Shown: positions 49,555-60,163 of the stretch, piece after piece
Position numbering within the stretch: position 1 is the stretch's first letter
Layout of the letters: every line of letters begins with the position of its first letter
DNA from: Coprinopsis marcescibilis
Taxonomy: Eukaryota > Basidiomycota > Agaricomycetes > Agaricales > Psathyrellaceae
Assembly (NCBI GenBank): GCA_004369085.1
Contig: ML210313.1
Location: forward strand, 1 to 64,000
Direction of reading: 5' to 3'
Length of the DNA: 64,000 nucleotides
Notes under the pieces: generated by a model
What the model was told of the DNA's origin: nothing
Seen by the model: the letters and a program-made list of their open reading frames with translations, nothing else
Database searches by the model: none
Translations under genes and position numbers: made by a program

Positions 49555-51662
49555 ATGGATTCAACCCTTTGGGTCGACCTGCAATGGAAATGGCCTATCG
49601 CGGCTGGGCTGGCTATCGGCGTTCTTGCAGCGAACAGAGTTTTGACTAGCAAGAGAAAGAGATTGCCTTTGCCTCCAGGTCCGACGGGTTTGCCTGTCGT
49701 TGGCAATCTTTTCCACTTACCGCAGGCGAAACCGTGGCTGGTATACAACGACTGGGCGAAGCAGTATGGTGAGTAAATGTCACTTCTCTACCTCGTCGTT
49801 TCTGCCTGACACTTATGCAGGAGATGTTATGTATGTCAATGCTATGGGACAGGGAATCATTGTCCTCAACACGCTCCCCGCCGTATTGGCCCTAATGGAT
49901 AAACGAGCCGTCAACAACTCGGATCGGGGTGACCTCACAACTTTTGATATGTGAGCCTCCGACTCCCTTTTCACAACGACGGAGAAGCGCTCAAACCCTT
50001 GCTTCTCCAGGCTGGATTTTCGTTACGCATTCTCGTTTATGCAGTACGGGAATAGATGGCGCGTTCATCGACGCGCTTTCCACCAGTTCTTGAACCAGAA
50101 CCAAGCACCTACCTACTTACCTATTGTTGAAGAAGAGTGCTTGATTTACTTGCGGAATCTGGCACGAAATCAGGGGCACCTGTTCAAAGATACACGAACG
50201 TAAGCATTTTCGGTACTACACTCCAAATCCTGCGATATAACTGCTTCTCACCTTTAGTTATTTCGGAACTGTGCTCATGCGAGTCTCGTACGGCGTTAGC
50301 GACTTTGAATACAACAAACAGTTGATTGAAGACGGGGAGGCTGTCGTCGAACGATTCATGGTGACAACTGTCCCTGGACGGATGCTCGTCAACGTCTTCC
50401 CCATTTTGCGATACGTACCCGATTGGTTCCCAGGAACTGCATGGAAGAAGTACTTGAAGGAAGGGGCAGTAATAAATAGAAGACTCAGAGCTCGCCCATA
50501 CTATGACGCGAAAGCTAGGCTGGCGAGTGCTTAACCTATGAATACTAGCGAGTTGTGATTGACTTTTGTCGGTAGATGGCAGACCCAGAAAAGGATAAAT
50601 ATCCTAGCATGGTTAAGGGTCTTATCGAACGATTGGGATCAGAGGATGACCCCGAGTATGAAGATAGAGAGACCGTTGCAATGAATGTCTCTGCGATGTC
50701 TTTCCTCGGTAAGCCTCTATCCGCACCTGGTTCTGAATAGAAAGTGATTTGTCTTTCTTTTAGCCGGTGCCGACACTGTATGCAGACCAACTTCTCTGGT
50801 TTGATCATCAGCTAACTGCCTGAATTAGACGTTCTCTGCCACGATATCCCTGGTTGCAGCAATGCTTAAACATCCCGAAGTGCAGCGAAAGGCTCAAACC
50901 GAGATCGATGCGGTCACTGGGGGCGATCGATTGCCCGTCCCAGAGGATATGGCGGATTTGCCGTATGTCGAGGCTATTGTCAAGGAAGCAATGCGGTGGT
51001 TTACTGTTGCACCGATGGGTAAGGCGACATATCCTTTTTTTCCAACTGATTGATTGAACCGATCGAAATTAGGTGTCCCTCATCAATCTACAGAGGACGA
51101 AGAGTTCAACGGATACTTTATTCCGAAGAAGTCGTTGATTGTCCCAAACTCCTGGTGAGCCCCAATTATTTTGTAGGCCAAAGGCCGTCTTCACGAGCAT
51201 TCCAGGGCGATTCTACATGATCCTGAAGTATATGAGGACCCTCACGAATTTAAGCCTGAACGATTCTTGAAGGATGGTAAGATCCATCATTCTGTGCTGG
51301 ACCCTGGCGTTGCTGCCTTTGGATTCGGTCGTCGGTGAGTTTGACGATGTTTTAATTTTATGATCTCTCTGGCTTACACTATTCTTTCATTAGGATTTGT
51401 CCGGGGCGACACTTAAGCAACGCCGTCTTACCCTTCACAATGGCCTGCATGCTGTCCGTTTTCGACATCCGGCCTGCGAAAGACAAGAATGGGAATGAGA
51501 TTCCGGTCGTGCTCGACCAGACCTCAGATGTTGTCACGTAAGTCAAAATACCAGATTCAACCCACCCATGTGTTATGCTTAACTTGTTTATGTAGATCGT
51601 TTAAACCATATCAATGCGAAATCACACCCCGTTCCACCAAACATGCAGCTTTGCTAGCGTGA
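49555..51662 (+). CDS. Cytochrome P450 monooxygenase (second of two)
   Basis: 518 residues from eleven exons: 49555-49768, 49821-49950, 50011-50199, 50258-50522, 50576-50708, 50764-50777, 50829-51018, 51073-51154, 51206-51334, 51394-51537, 51596-51662. N-terminal anchor, hinge LPLPPGPTGLPVVGN, I-helix AGADTTFSA, ExxR in KEAMRW, FKPERFL and haem loop FGFGRRICPGRH are all present. Two oddities: intron 4 has a GC donor (gcgagt at 50523), and exon 6 is only 14 nt and encodes the core of the I-helix motif. The intron positions around the ExxR and haem regions match those of the first P450, so the genes are related, though the sequences are clearly diverged. The substrate is unknown. Confidence 0.92.
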
Positions 51663-52049
51663 TGGGTGTAACTTTACTCTCTGGCTACGATATCGTCTGC
51701 TTTGGCGCCTATCCGGATGGATTGTCTGTGAGTTTGAAGAAACGCCTGAATTTTTTTGTTTTTCGACTTCTGGCATGAGCCCTTCAACGATGGAGTATAT
51801 CATTTCCATAAGTGAATGTTTCCTGGTGCACACAGCACCTCAAATTTCGTGTTATAAATGTAGAATATAAGGACATAAACATATAGTAAAGGCTACGTTC
51901 ATAGAATACCAGTCCACGTTAAATATCAGTCCAAGTGTCGGTGTCTAAGTTAAATATGATCATCAGTGGAAGTCCGTGGTGATGTAAATGTCCTGGACGC
52001 GCAAAATCCGTACAACTAGGTCGAGGCGAAATCAGAGGGATGCATCATA
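51663..52049. other. Convergent intergenic region
   Basis: About 390 bp of AT-rich 3' sequence between the second P450 and the Ser/Pro-rich gene. Confidence 0.6.
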
Positions 52050-53107
52050 TCAGTCGTTGGCGGGGACGTGGACAATACACCACTCCCAAGGCCTAACGAG
52101 CCTCCCCCAGCTGAATTTGGTTAACTGGCGCTGCTGCTCAGCATTGGCGGGCGCTAGCGCTACCGTCGGGGCTTCAACTGGCAAGAGCCTCCCATTCATC
52201 TTCTTTTCTTTAGCATCCAGTGATGATTCAGAAGTCGTATCGAGGTTGACGAGTGTCACCGAGGGAGTCGGTGGCCGAGTTGAGGTATCACTGCCGTGAG
52301 TAGAGGAGGAAGGAACTCTGCTTATCGGGGGTGCAAGATACCCTGCGTCGATTGTCGAATGCGGACGATGATTTGGTTCTTTAACGACGGTTGACTCCGA
52401 TGGAAGAACCGGGCTGCCGTTGTTGGGAATGACCGTACGGGGTTGATTTTTGTCCGTGTCTGAATTGTCGATGTTCTCTGTGACCCGTTCTTGCATGGTT
52501 TTGAAGGGGACAGAGACGGGATCGGACGCCCGAGCTTGCGTGGTGGGCTTGACTCCTTCATGCTTCGCAGTCTGTACTGGCCGAGTTTGCTTGCGTGGGG
52601 ACTTTGTGGGCTCTGCCAACGGCTTGACTGACTCTGTGATTTCGATGACTCTCTGATCTTGCGGATGGCTGCCTTTCGCTCGGCCCAAAGTGTGCGCCTG
52701 GGCAGACCTAGGGGTTGTGTTGATGGGAGACGCAGAATAAGGTGCTTCAAGCAGTCGGGTGCTCGAGGAGCTGTACGGCCTCGGCATACGGCTCGGGCTT
52801 ATGCTTGAACTGGCAGCCGAGTGGTGGTGATCTGCCAATATTTCAAAAATAAATGGTGCGTTAAGTGCCTCAACGGTCGATCAAGGACTTAAAGAATTAA
52901 GATTATGCACGTACATTGCGAGTCATTCACCGTAGCGCTTCTGTGGTTATCGATGTTGGTACTGTTGTTTGGTGAGTTGTTAATTGTGTTCTGTGACCCT
53001 GCTACTGCATTGAATGTGCCGCCGCTAATGTTCACGCGATTTGCATTTGGCATCAGCTCTGCATGCGCGCCCCTTTGAGAGCTGCCAGAGTCAGAGTTGT
53101 GCGACAT
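52050..53107 (-). CDS. Ser/Pro-rich protein with N-terminal GGTFNAVAG motif
   Basis: Two exons (53107-52915 and 52831-52050) give 324 residues. Residues 21-40 are NANRVNISGGTFNAVAGSQN, followed by an Asn-rich tail to about residue 57. From memory, this kind of motif occurs at the N-terminus of many agaricomycete NACHT proteins. The remaining 260 residues are Ser/Pro/Thr-rich and disordered, ending in a short ordered patch (FSWGRLVRPWEWCIVHVP). There is no NTPase or enzyme domain. The gene follows NLR gene B on the same strand, 647 bp downstream. A role as partner or adaptor of the NLR is inference. Confidence 0.75.
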
Positions 53108-53754
53108 GTGTGAGGCTCGCAGTCGGGGTGATAGTGGCCTGCGGGGTATGTGACAGAGACTAGAGAAAAGGTGGAGCTTAAGAACACTGCCTACAGAGTC
53201 CGGAGTGCGCCTTGAGTCCTTGACAATAAAACGATGTGCTGTGTTCCCTCTCGAACAATACAAAGTGAGAACAAAAACCAGAGCGCATGTGTGCGTCAGA
53301 CTCTAAGAAGTCGAATAGTTGCTAAGAGCTTCATGTCAGATGTAGGTCGTCACTTGGAGACTGTGTGCGTGCTGACAGATTTCATTTGATTAATACAATA
53401 GATTGTGGGTCCAAGCCAAGTACAAACTTACGACCTATACGGCAGGGTTTCGTGTGACAGCGGACACGGTGAGGTGGAGTAAGTTGAAACTGAAGGCGTG
53501 TTGTATAATTGGTGGACATATTAGCGGCTGTCGTGAAGCAAGGACAACGAGATATTTGTGAGTGTGTACTATCAGGTGTCTGCCGAGAAGTGTAATAGTA
53601 TTTAAATTGTGTACCGCCTACGGGTGCTGTCTTGGTCGATACAGGGTTATCCAGTGTAGCTTTCGGAACTGGTGTAGGAATACAGGTGCATACCATCTGC
53701 CATACCCGAACGACTCGTTGTCCCTCTAATGAAACCCAAGCCTGAGTGTCGGCT
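53108..53754. other. Spacer between NLR B and the Ser/Pro-rich gene
   Basis: About 650 bp. A minus-strand frame at 53382-53696 has random composition. The region should hold the promoter of the Ser/Pro-rich gene. Confidence 0.5.
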
Positions 53755-56480
53755 TCACCGCTTGAGCCTCGGCCTCGACGCTTCAGCTTCAGCTTCGGCT
53801 TTTTTCACAGTCTTTCTCCTTTCTAAAGTCCAAGGCGCCGCCTCTTTTGCAGAACTATCACGATCGGTCGGAATCAGCCTGTTCCTCGAAAACCTCATTT
53901 GAGGCCCCCAGCCAGGATTCACATTGATATGAGAGCTCCGGAAGGCAATCATTCTCAACCCCGCCTTTTGTGCATCTTTGATGAAGGAGGCACCTAGAAT
54001 TTCTTCCGCAGACGTGCTCTGCATTTTTTCCTGGAGCCACCAACATACTTGATCGAGGGAATCTAACCAGTCCATAATGAGCCAACTGCCATGCGACGGA
54101 TTGCAAGGATAATAGGAGAAAGGTCCGCTCTTACCTTCCGTCTTGGGAGCTGCAATCGTTGATTCCCCAGTTCCAGGATACGAATCGCTTCCCTCGCGTT
54201 CCTTTGTCTCGATCAACTTTATCAGCCTACCGAGGTCGTCTGCCAGCCTGGCACTCCACTATAATAAACTTCGTAAGTAACAATGCACGCCCAGGAACAA
54301 CCAATTGCGAGGACACGACGTACATCTACTCCAGACAGGTGGGGTACCCAATTCAGTGCAAAGCTAAGCAACCAGCTAATCTGCATTAGAGAGGCCATGA
54401 TTGAGTCGTGTATGCTCGGGAAAAAGCCTCCATCGATAGCCGAAGCAAGTTTCTTGAACAAGCCGCTAGCGACAAACGGTTGGATTATACCAGCCCAAAT
54501 GCCCATAACTCTCGTCCACTGCGCCGCATCGTCGTCGGTACGCTGGACAGGATGGAGTTCTCCAGGAAAAGGCAAGTAGTGCATAAACGACATGATCGCC
54601 CAACACAACGACTCCTGGCCTTTAAACTGACCGAAAATGACCTCCCGAATCTCTAAACATCTGGCATTAGCAGTCTTGAAATCGTTATAAAACGGTAGAA
54701 CTACATGCCTTTCTCACTTGCCCTCGAAATGGTTGTCAACATGCACGTCGACCACTGCGCCCAGATGTCCTCGTCAAGCATGTACAAATCCCCACACCGG
54801 GCGGGGTCGCGCAAAAACTCTTGCACAGAACGATGATAGGGTCTCGCTCGAATCGGGTCGAACGTGATGTCGTAGAGCGAATGAATGTCTGAAAGTATAA
54901 GCCGCATCTGTCCTCGCTGGAGCTGACACAGCTCTTCGAACGTCGTCGAAGACACGATGAGCTCTCCAGCGCGGAGGACGTCTGTCCACAAATGAACCTC
55001 CGCCAGAGGTGTCGCGCGCGTTATCGCGAGCTTGACAGTAGGCGACGGGTTCGTCAACATACGCACAGCCCATACAATGGACAGAGGCATGCTATCATCG
55101 CATTGCGACTCATACTCTGTCTGAGCCAAAACAAAGATATTGCGATAAAGGTTGTCCAACTGCGAGAACGGGTTCTTTGGCACTTTCGGCTCGATACCCG
55201 TAGTGGAAGCTCCAGGTCCCTTCAAACTGTCGATGACAATCTGTAGCTGAGGAACAGGCCAACTGCGTCGCTGGCTGACAAACTTGACAACGGTTGACGC
55301 GTAGACAAAAAGGCCAGAGGAAGCTGAGACCAGAAGGTCGATGTCTTTAGTTGAGGGCCAGTTCTTCTGCGCCTGGGGGTCCTCGCTGGACATTCCAATC
55401 GCCCCCAATCGTCTGGTAAGACAGTTCCGGATATCGGCTGCAGCGTCGTGGTCGTTGAGGCGGATGATGTATGCCGACTTCCTCATGTATCCGAGTGGGT
55501 TGAGCAGGGCCGTCCTGAGGGGAGACTCGGGTCGGCTTGCCAGAAGGATCTTGAACGGCAGGGACCTGTTAATGAAGACAGCGGAGAGTAGGGTAAGAAG
55601 CTGAGCTTGGCACTGCTTGCTAATGCACTCGTCGAGACCATCGATAAAGATGTCAGGGGGAAATGAAGGTGGGAGTGGAAATTTTGCGGCGTCTCCGCCT
55701 AGTTCAGTACTGAACGTCTCCTGCAATGGCTTCACAATGAGTTCCTCGACCTGGGATTCGAACGACAGCTGGAAGACCGAAGGATCCCGATTCACCGCGC
55801 GGAATATGCAGTTGCCTAGCGCTGCATCTTTCTTGTTGGAGAGCGCAATCTGGTATGCGATGGTTGGCACAAATTGCGTGAGGTCGTTTCGTCGTGGATC
55901 GTTGGCCGAGAAGAAGAAGGTAGCTGCAAGCTGACCTTTGTTCGCAGATTTCTCCGCAGCAGTCTGCATGAGGGCAGACTTGCCAACACCAGCTGAGCCG
56001 GCAATGCACAATAGGCGGGTGACCGTCGTTTCGTCGGTTCTCCACGCATCAATCTCTTCGAGTATCCCAACCCTTGTTTCTTCATCACATTTCGGCGAAT
56101 CTGATCTCTCTTTTGAGTTGTAAAGAGCGCTCGACGCAATCTCGTCTAGCAGCAATTTCTTTCCTAGACAGTGGAAATGAGGCTCAAATTAGCCACAGTA
56201 GAGTGCGGATGAACCCACCTCTCGCCAGATCCTCCTCGTTGGGCACGCTCATATAAGCGTTAATGGCAGACACAAACTGAGAGCTGTTGATCTGAAAGCC
56301 CTGTGCATTGGGGAAAATGCTGGGGTGCTGCTTGCCATTACTGTTACTGTTACTGCTGCTGTCGTTGTCGTTGCTGCTGTCGTTGTCGTTGCTGCTGTCG
56401 TTGTCGTTGCTGCTGTCGTTGTCGTTGCTGCTGTCTTTGCGGACTACCAGGACAGAGCGAAGGAAGCGTTTCAAGCTCAT
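53755..56480 (-). CDS. NACHT-type NLR-like NTPase (gene B)
   Basis: Four exons (56480-56219, 56163-54718, 54652-54324, 54258-53755) give 846 residues. Residues 16-46 are Ser/Asn/Asp repeats from an 18-bp minisatellite. A short motif, NAQGFQINSSQFVSAINAYM, is at 58-77. A linker typical of agaricomycete NLRs (ALYNSKERSDSPKCDEETR) precedes the NTPase: Walker A GSAGVGKS at 143-150, FFFSANDPRR, Walker B IFIDGLDEC at 259-267 and the sensor LLASRPE. The C-terminal half is helical (RARPYHRSVQEFLRDP and beyond) without recognisable repeats, ending in a basic/acidic tail. Such STAND proteins act as intracellular sensors in fungal incompatibility and cell death. Exon 2's donor is gtgaga at 54717. Ligand and output are unknown. 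Confidence 0.85.
56355..56435. repeat. 18-bp minisatellite, 4.5 copies
   Basis: The unit gctgctgtcgttgtcgtt is repeated almost perfectly from 56355, with the last copy partial. On the coding minus strand it encodes a repeated Ser-Ser-Asn-Asp-Asn-Asp hexapeptide near the start of NLR B. Near-identity of units implies recent length change. Confidence 0.95.
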
Positions 56481-57273
56481 TGCCTACCCTCCAGCAGGCT
56501 CCAGGAGCCTGTAACTGTGGAGGCTGGGTTGTGGCTCGCGGACTAGTGGGATGTGGGCCCTTAGGCCTCAGGCCTCAGGCTGCAGCTTGGGTCTGCACGA
56601 CGTGTTCACTGCGTCTCGGTATTTAATTCATGTTGGTGCACAGCCTCAAGCCCGGGCGCTATTATTAGTAGTATATGCAGTCGCGGGTTGTCGCTGATAA
56701 AGTTGTTGCTGCCACAGAGGTTGGCAGTGCCAAGAACCGAGTGGTAAGCTGGGCATAAGAGTTATGATACTGGCCAGCCACTGCCGAGCAGCCTATTTTG
56801 CAGCAAGCGCATTGAGGGCGGCGAGGCTTGATGCCCTCAAGTGACAGTTCAGAGCCAGGACGGCACGCGGCATTCATGTCTCGGTACTTAACTTATATCG
56901 TGCATAGACTTGAAGTTGGACGATAGTCGTCGTTGCTGTTGAAGCTGTGGTTGAGGCTGAGTAAGCCGAGTTATAAGTGTACTGCCTACTCAGCAACGCG
57001 AGGTTTTGTTCGATTCTCAAATAAAGCCCTGGGAAATGGCTACAATAACAAGCAAAGGGTCACCCCACACTTGGGCCAAACCTCAAGTCACATAGCCGAA
57101 AACAATGGAAAAGGACTAGAATACATTGCATTGGACAGTACTTAGAGAACGGTAAGCGAAGTCGGAGTCCACCTGGAATCACCGGAATACCGACAGGACA
57201 ACTTGAATAAACTTTGAATCAAATGGAAAAGTAAAAATTAATAGAAAGGTAAATAAGAAAACGCTGGCGAGCC
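56481..57273. other. Spacer between NLR C and NLR B
   Basis: About 790 bp with the NLR B promoter and the tail of C. Sequence from about 57040 on is shared with 60010 onward (3' flank of D), so the duplication extends past the coding part. No gene is seen. Confidence 0.6.
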
Positions 57274-59397
57274 CTACAATGATTCCACAGTGCGAGTATA
57301 GCTGGTTACTTGATCGGGTAGGAAGAACGCACCCAGATGATTGACATCTCTGCGTAACAATATTCTGCCATTGTCGGCAAATGTGACCGCATTTGAAGCG
57401 GTTACACTGTACTCACAAGTTTGAAGTTCGTCAGCGTGGTAAACGAGCCAGAAGCAAAGTACAACACACCCCGAGTGGGTCTTGATGGAAAACCCAAAGG
57501 AAGTTTGACAACATCTCTGGAGAAGATAGTGCCGACCACCAAGCAAGGTTGTATGCTTTAAGTTTCTGCTGCAAATCACGTTTGCGAAGATCAGCCAGTG
57601 GGAGAAACCTCAGAAAGTCGTCATGGAGCTCTTGAAGCTGCTCGCGAGTGAAGAGCTCGTTGTCGTCGAGACGCTCTGAGGTACCTAGAAACATACATGG
57701 TTACCCAAACAGCGAGGGATGATCAATAATCGATGAGCAAACAAACATGCCAGCATCGCAGGTAACGCACCATTGTAAAAATCAAGGTAATATGTTAGGA
57801 TCTCCTCATAGAAGGTATGCTGACCCACATAAAGATCCTCTGATCGTAGCGGGTCGTCAAGAAAGTCCATCACTGACTTGTGATAGAATACAATATGTGA
57901 GTGGATGTCGGTTCTTGCCGGCATCGACTTGAACAGAAGGAAAAGGTTGGTGTCGATTTCCTCGTGAAAGAAATGTTCCACATCAATCCTTCGAAACCAA
58001 CTGTACCGGTTGATTGCCAGGAGTGTGATCACAGCTTGCTTCGGATTGTTACATCGCTTTAAAATGAGCGAATACAGCGCATCGATATGGGCTGATGGGT
58101 GTCCTGCGGTCCTGCTTTTGGCGAGGATTCTCTTGAGACTTTCCTGAGGAGAGGGTCCATCGATAAGTTTGAGGGCGATAGTCGTATAGATGAACTGTCC
58201 GGATGCATTCTTGACCAGCTGCGCAATGTCCCCTTCCTCTGGCCATGTCCCTGGTGTAATGTCGTGTCTCTTGCATAAATCATTGAATGTGGCGCGCAGG
58301 ACGAGTTCGATGTCTTTGTCCGCATCTTGGTTTGTCTTGAGATCGATTCTCTCGAAAATGGGGCCCCAGAGCTGGGAGAAACACTTCTCTATGGCTTCCT
58401 CTGGTCTGCTGGATATGATGATGAAGAAAGGAAGCTTCTGCTTTGCGACTGCAGCATGAAGCACCGTTATGATCTCCAACTGTTGCATTTCGTCCTTGCA
58501 TTCGTCCAGACCATCAACAATGAGTACGTTAAGCTTTGCGTTGCGGGGAGGAGAGTGTTGGGATTGAGATTGGTTTGCTGCAAGCTGCAGGGGCTCAGTT
58601 ATGAGGGTATTCAGCTGGCAGGCAAGGTCGTTCTCGATTAGGGAAGCGAGGGCAGGTTGATCACCTCTGGGCGACATGGATAGGCCTTCATTGGAAGGAG
58701 CTTGACCTATCTGGAGTGGGCGACGCGTCACCGTGGCGAGTTGATCAATTGAAGTGCGTTTCGGTGAAGGGAATGGGTCATAAGAGGGGGTCTGGTTGGT
58801 CTGGTTGGTTATTCCCAGGGCAGCCGCTTCAACATGTTGACCGGCACTGGGAACATTCTTCGCCACCTGAGATGCGATAGTGAACACGAATTTGCGGCAA
58901 TTGTTCCTCTCTGATGATTGGTGGGAGAAGAAGAAGCTTGCTGCAGGAGTTCCCGCTGCAGCGCACTTCTCGGCAATGGTCTGTTAGATGGCAGATTTTC
59001 CTGTACCGAAAGGTCCTGAAATCCATATGATTTGGGGGGAAGGGTGATCGGAGTTCTGGGATTCCTTGCCCTTGATCAAGTCCAAGATACGAGTTTGAAT
59101 TGCTTCTCGAGTTTGTGGGTAGCAGCGGGGGGCATCATATCTCTCTGTCGAGTCGTGTATAGCGCCAGGTGCGATGTAGTCGGCCCAAAGGTTGGATTTG
59201 GAGTTGAGGTTGCCACCTCTGTTGCCACTTCTGTAGGGACATATGCAGCCCTCTCTGTTGCCATTTCTGTAGCCATTTCTGTAGCCACCTATGTAGCTGT
59301 TTCCGTTGCAATATCTGCAGCTTGGATATCTGCAAGAAGTTCGACGACCCATGCAAGCAGCTTCTGGAGGAACTACTACTATCATCAACCTATCCAT
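57274..59397 (-). pseudogene. Decayed tandem copy of the NACHT gene (gene C)
   Basis: Collinear with gene D (offset about 2915 bp). It keeps IIWISGPFGTGKSAI (Walker A), FFFSHQSSERNN, LNVLIVDGLDECKDE (Walker B), IIISSRPEEAIEKC and the same C-terminal exons. Lesions: a TAA at 58984-58986 replaces a Gln codon two residues after GKSA, and one base is missing near 57415 relative to D. The missing base shifts the last 45 codons out of frame, although their own frame (EYSVTASNAVTFADNGR) is still conserved. Both lesions are seen directly. The N-terminal part, with a 12-bp repeat, differs from D. Readthrough or a truncated product remains possible but is unlikely to be functional. Confidence 0.8.
59209..59328. 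repeat. 12-bp degenerate minisatellite, ten copies
   Basis: Ten consecutive 12-mers based on gttgccatttct, without a single indel, from 59209 to 59328. Because 12 is a multiple of three, all minus-strand frames stay open. The gene frame reads Asn/Gly/Tyr/Arg-rich, and another reads repeated Ala-Thr-Glu. It lies in the N-terminal region of pseudogene C. Confidence 0.9.
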
Positions 59398-60163
59398 CGG
59401 ACACTACCCCTCGTCCGGACTGTCACACTCTGTCACGCTCCGAATATGGTAAGCGTTCAAAGTCACGGCATGTAGCTGCGTATAATATCGAATAAGAGGT
59501 GGCAAATCGGCCAGAAGTGGAACAGAATCTGGGCGTGAGTGATGGTGATCGGAACACCCCGAAAGGCGGCATTGCTCGGCAGGGGGTGAAGCTCAGAGAG
59601 CAGACACAAGCTTCCGTCTGCTAGATAGCTAAATTACTGGGCTTATATGGCCAAGGTACACCTAACTTACCACTGAGAGATGTTTTGGATGTTTTGAACA
59701 AGGACTGAATTGACGAGGAGGAGAGAACGGGCGACCGTCGCTCGCTGTTTCCCAGGAAGCCTTTGCCAAACATGACACGCGAACTTCCTAATCTGGGGGG
59801 GTGGGGGACCCTGCTGTGGGAAGTGTTCCAAGATCGGAGGATCTGAGGCCTCTTGATATCGAAAGTTAATTACAGGTAGTCTCGGCGTGCCCAGCCTCTC
59901 CCGATCGAGCAATACCTACCTAATCGGTGGTATGTCATTGCAGAAGTTTGGCTACAGTATGGTTGTAAGTACATAATCGTAAAAAAGTTGTGCGTAACCT
60001 TGCAAAAACAAGCAAACGGTCACCCACACCCCTCAAGTCACATGGAAAAGGAGTAGAATCATTGAATTGGACAGTAGAGAACGGTAAGAGAAGTCAGGGT
60101 CCACCTGGAATCATCGGAATACCGACAGGACAATAAACTTTGAATCAACTAAAAAAGTAAAAA
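59398..60163. other. Spacer between NLR D and pseudogene C
   Basis: About 770 bp holding the former promoter of C and the 3' flank of D. The minus-strand frame at 59667-59912 has no recognisable domain. Confidence 0.5.

Noticed and set aside
56303..56626. Three plus-strand frames rich in Cys/Arg, Leu/Ser or Val/Ala
   Set aside because: They are the antisense frames of the 18-bp minisatellite in NLR B, open because of the repeat and not because of coding.
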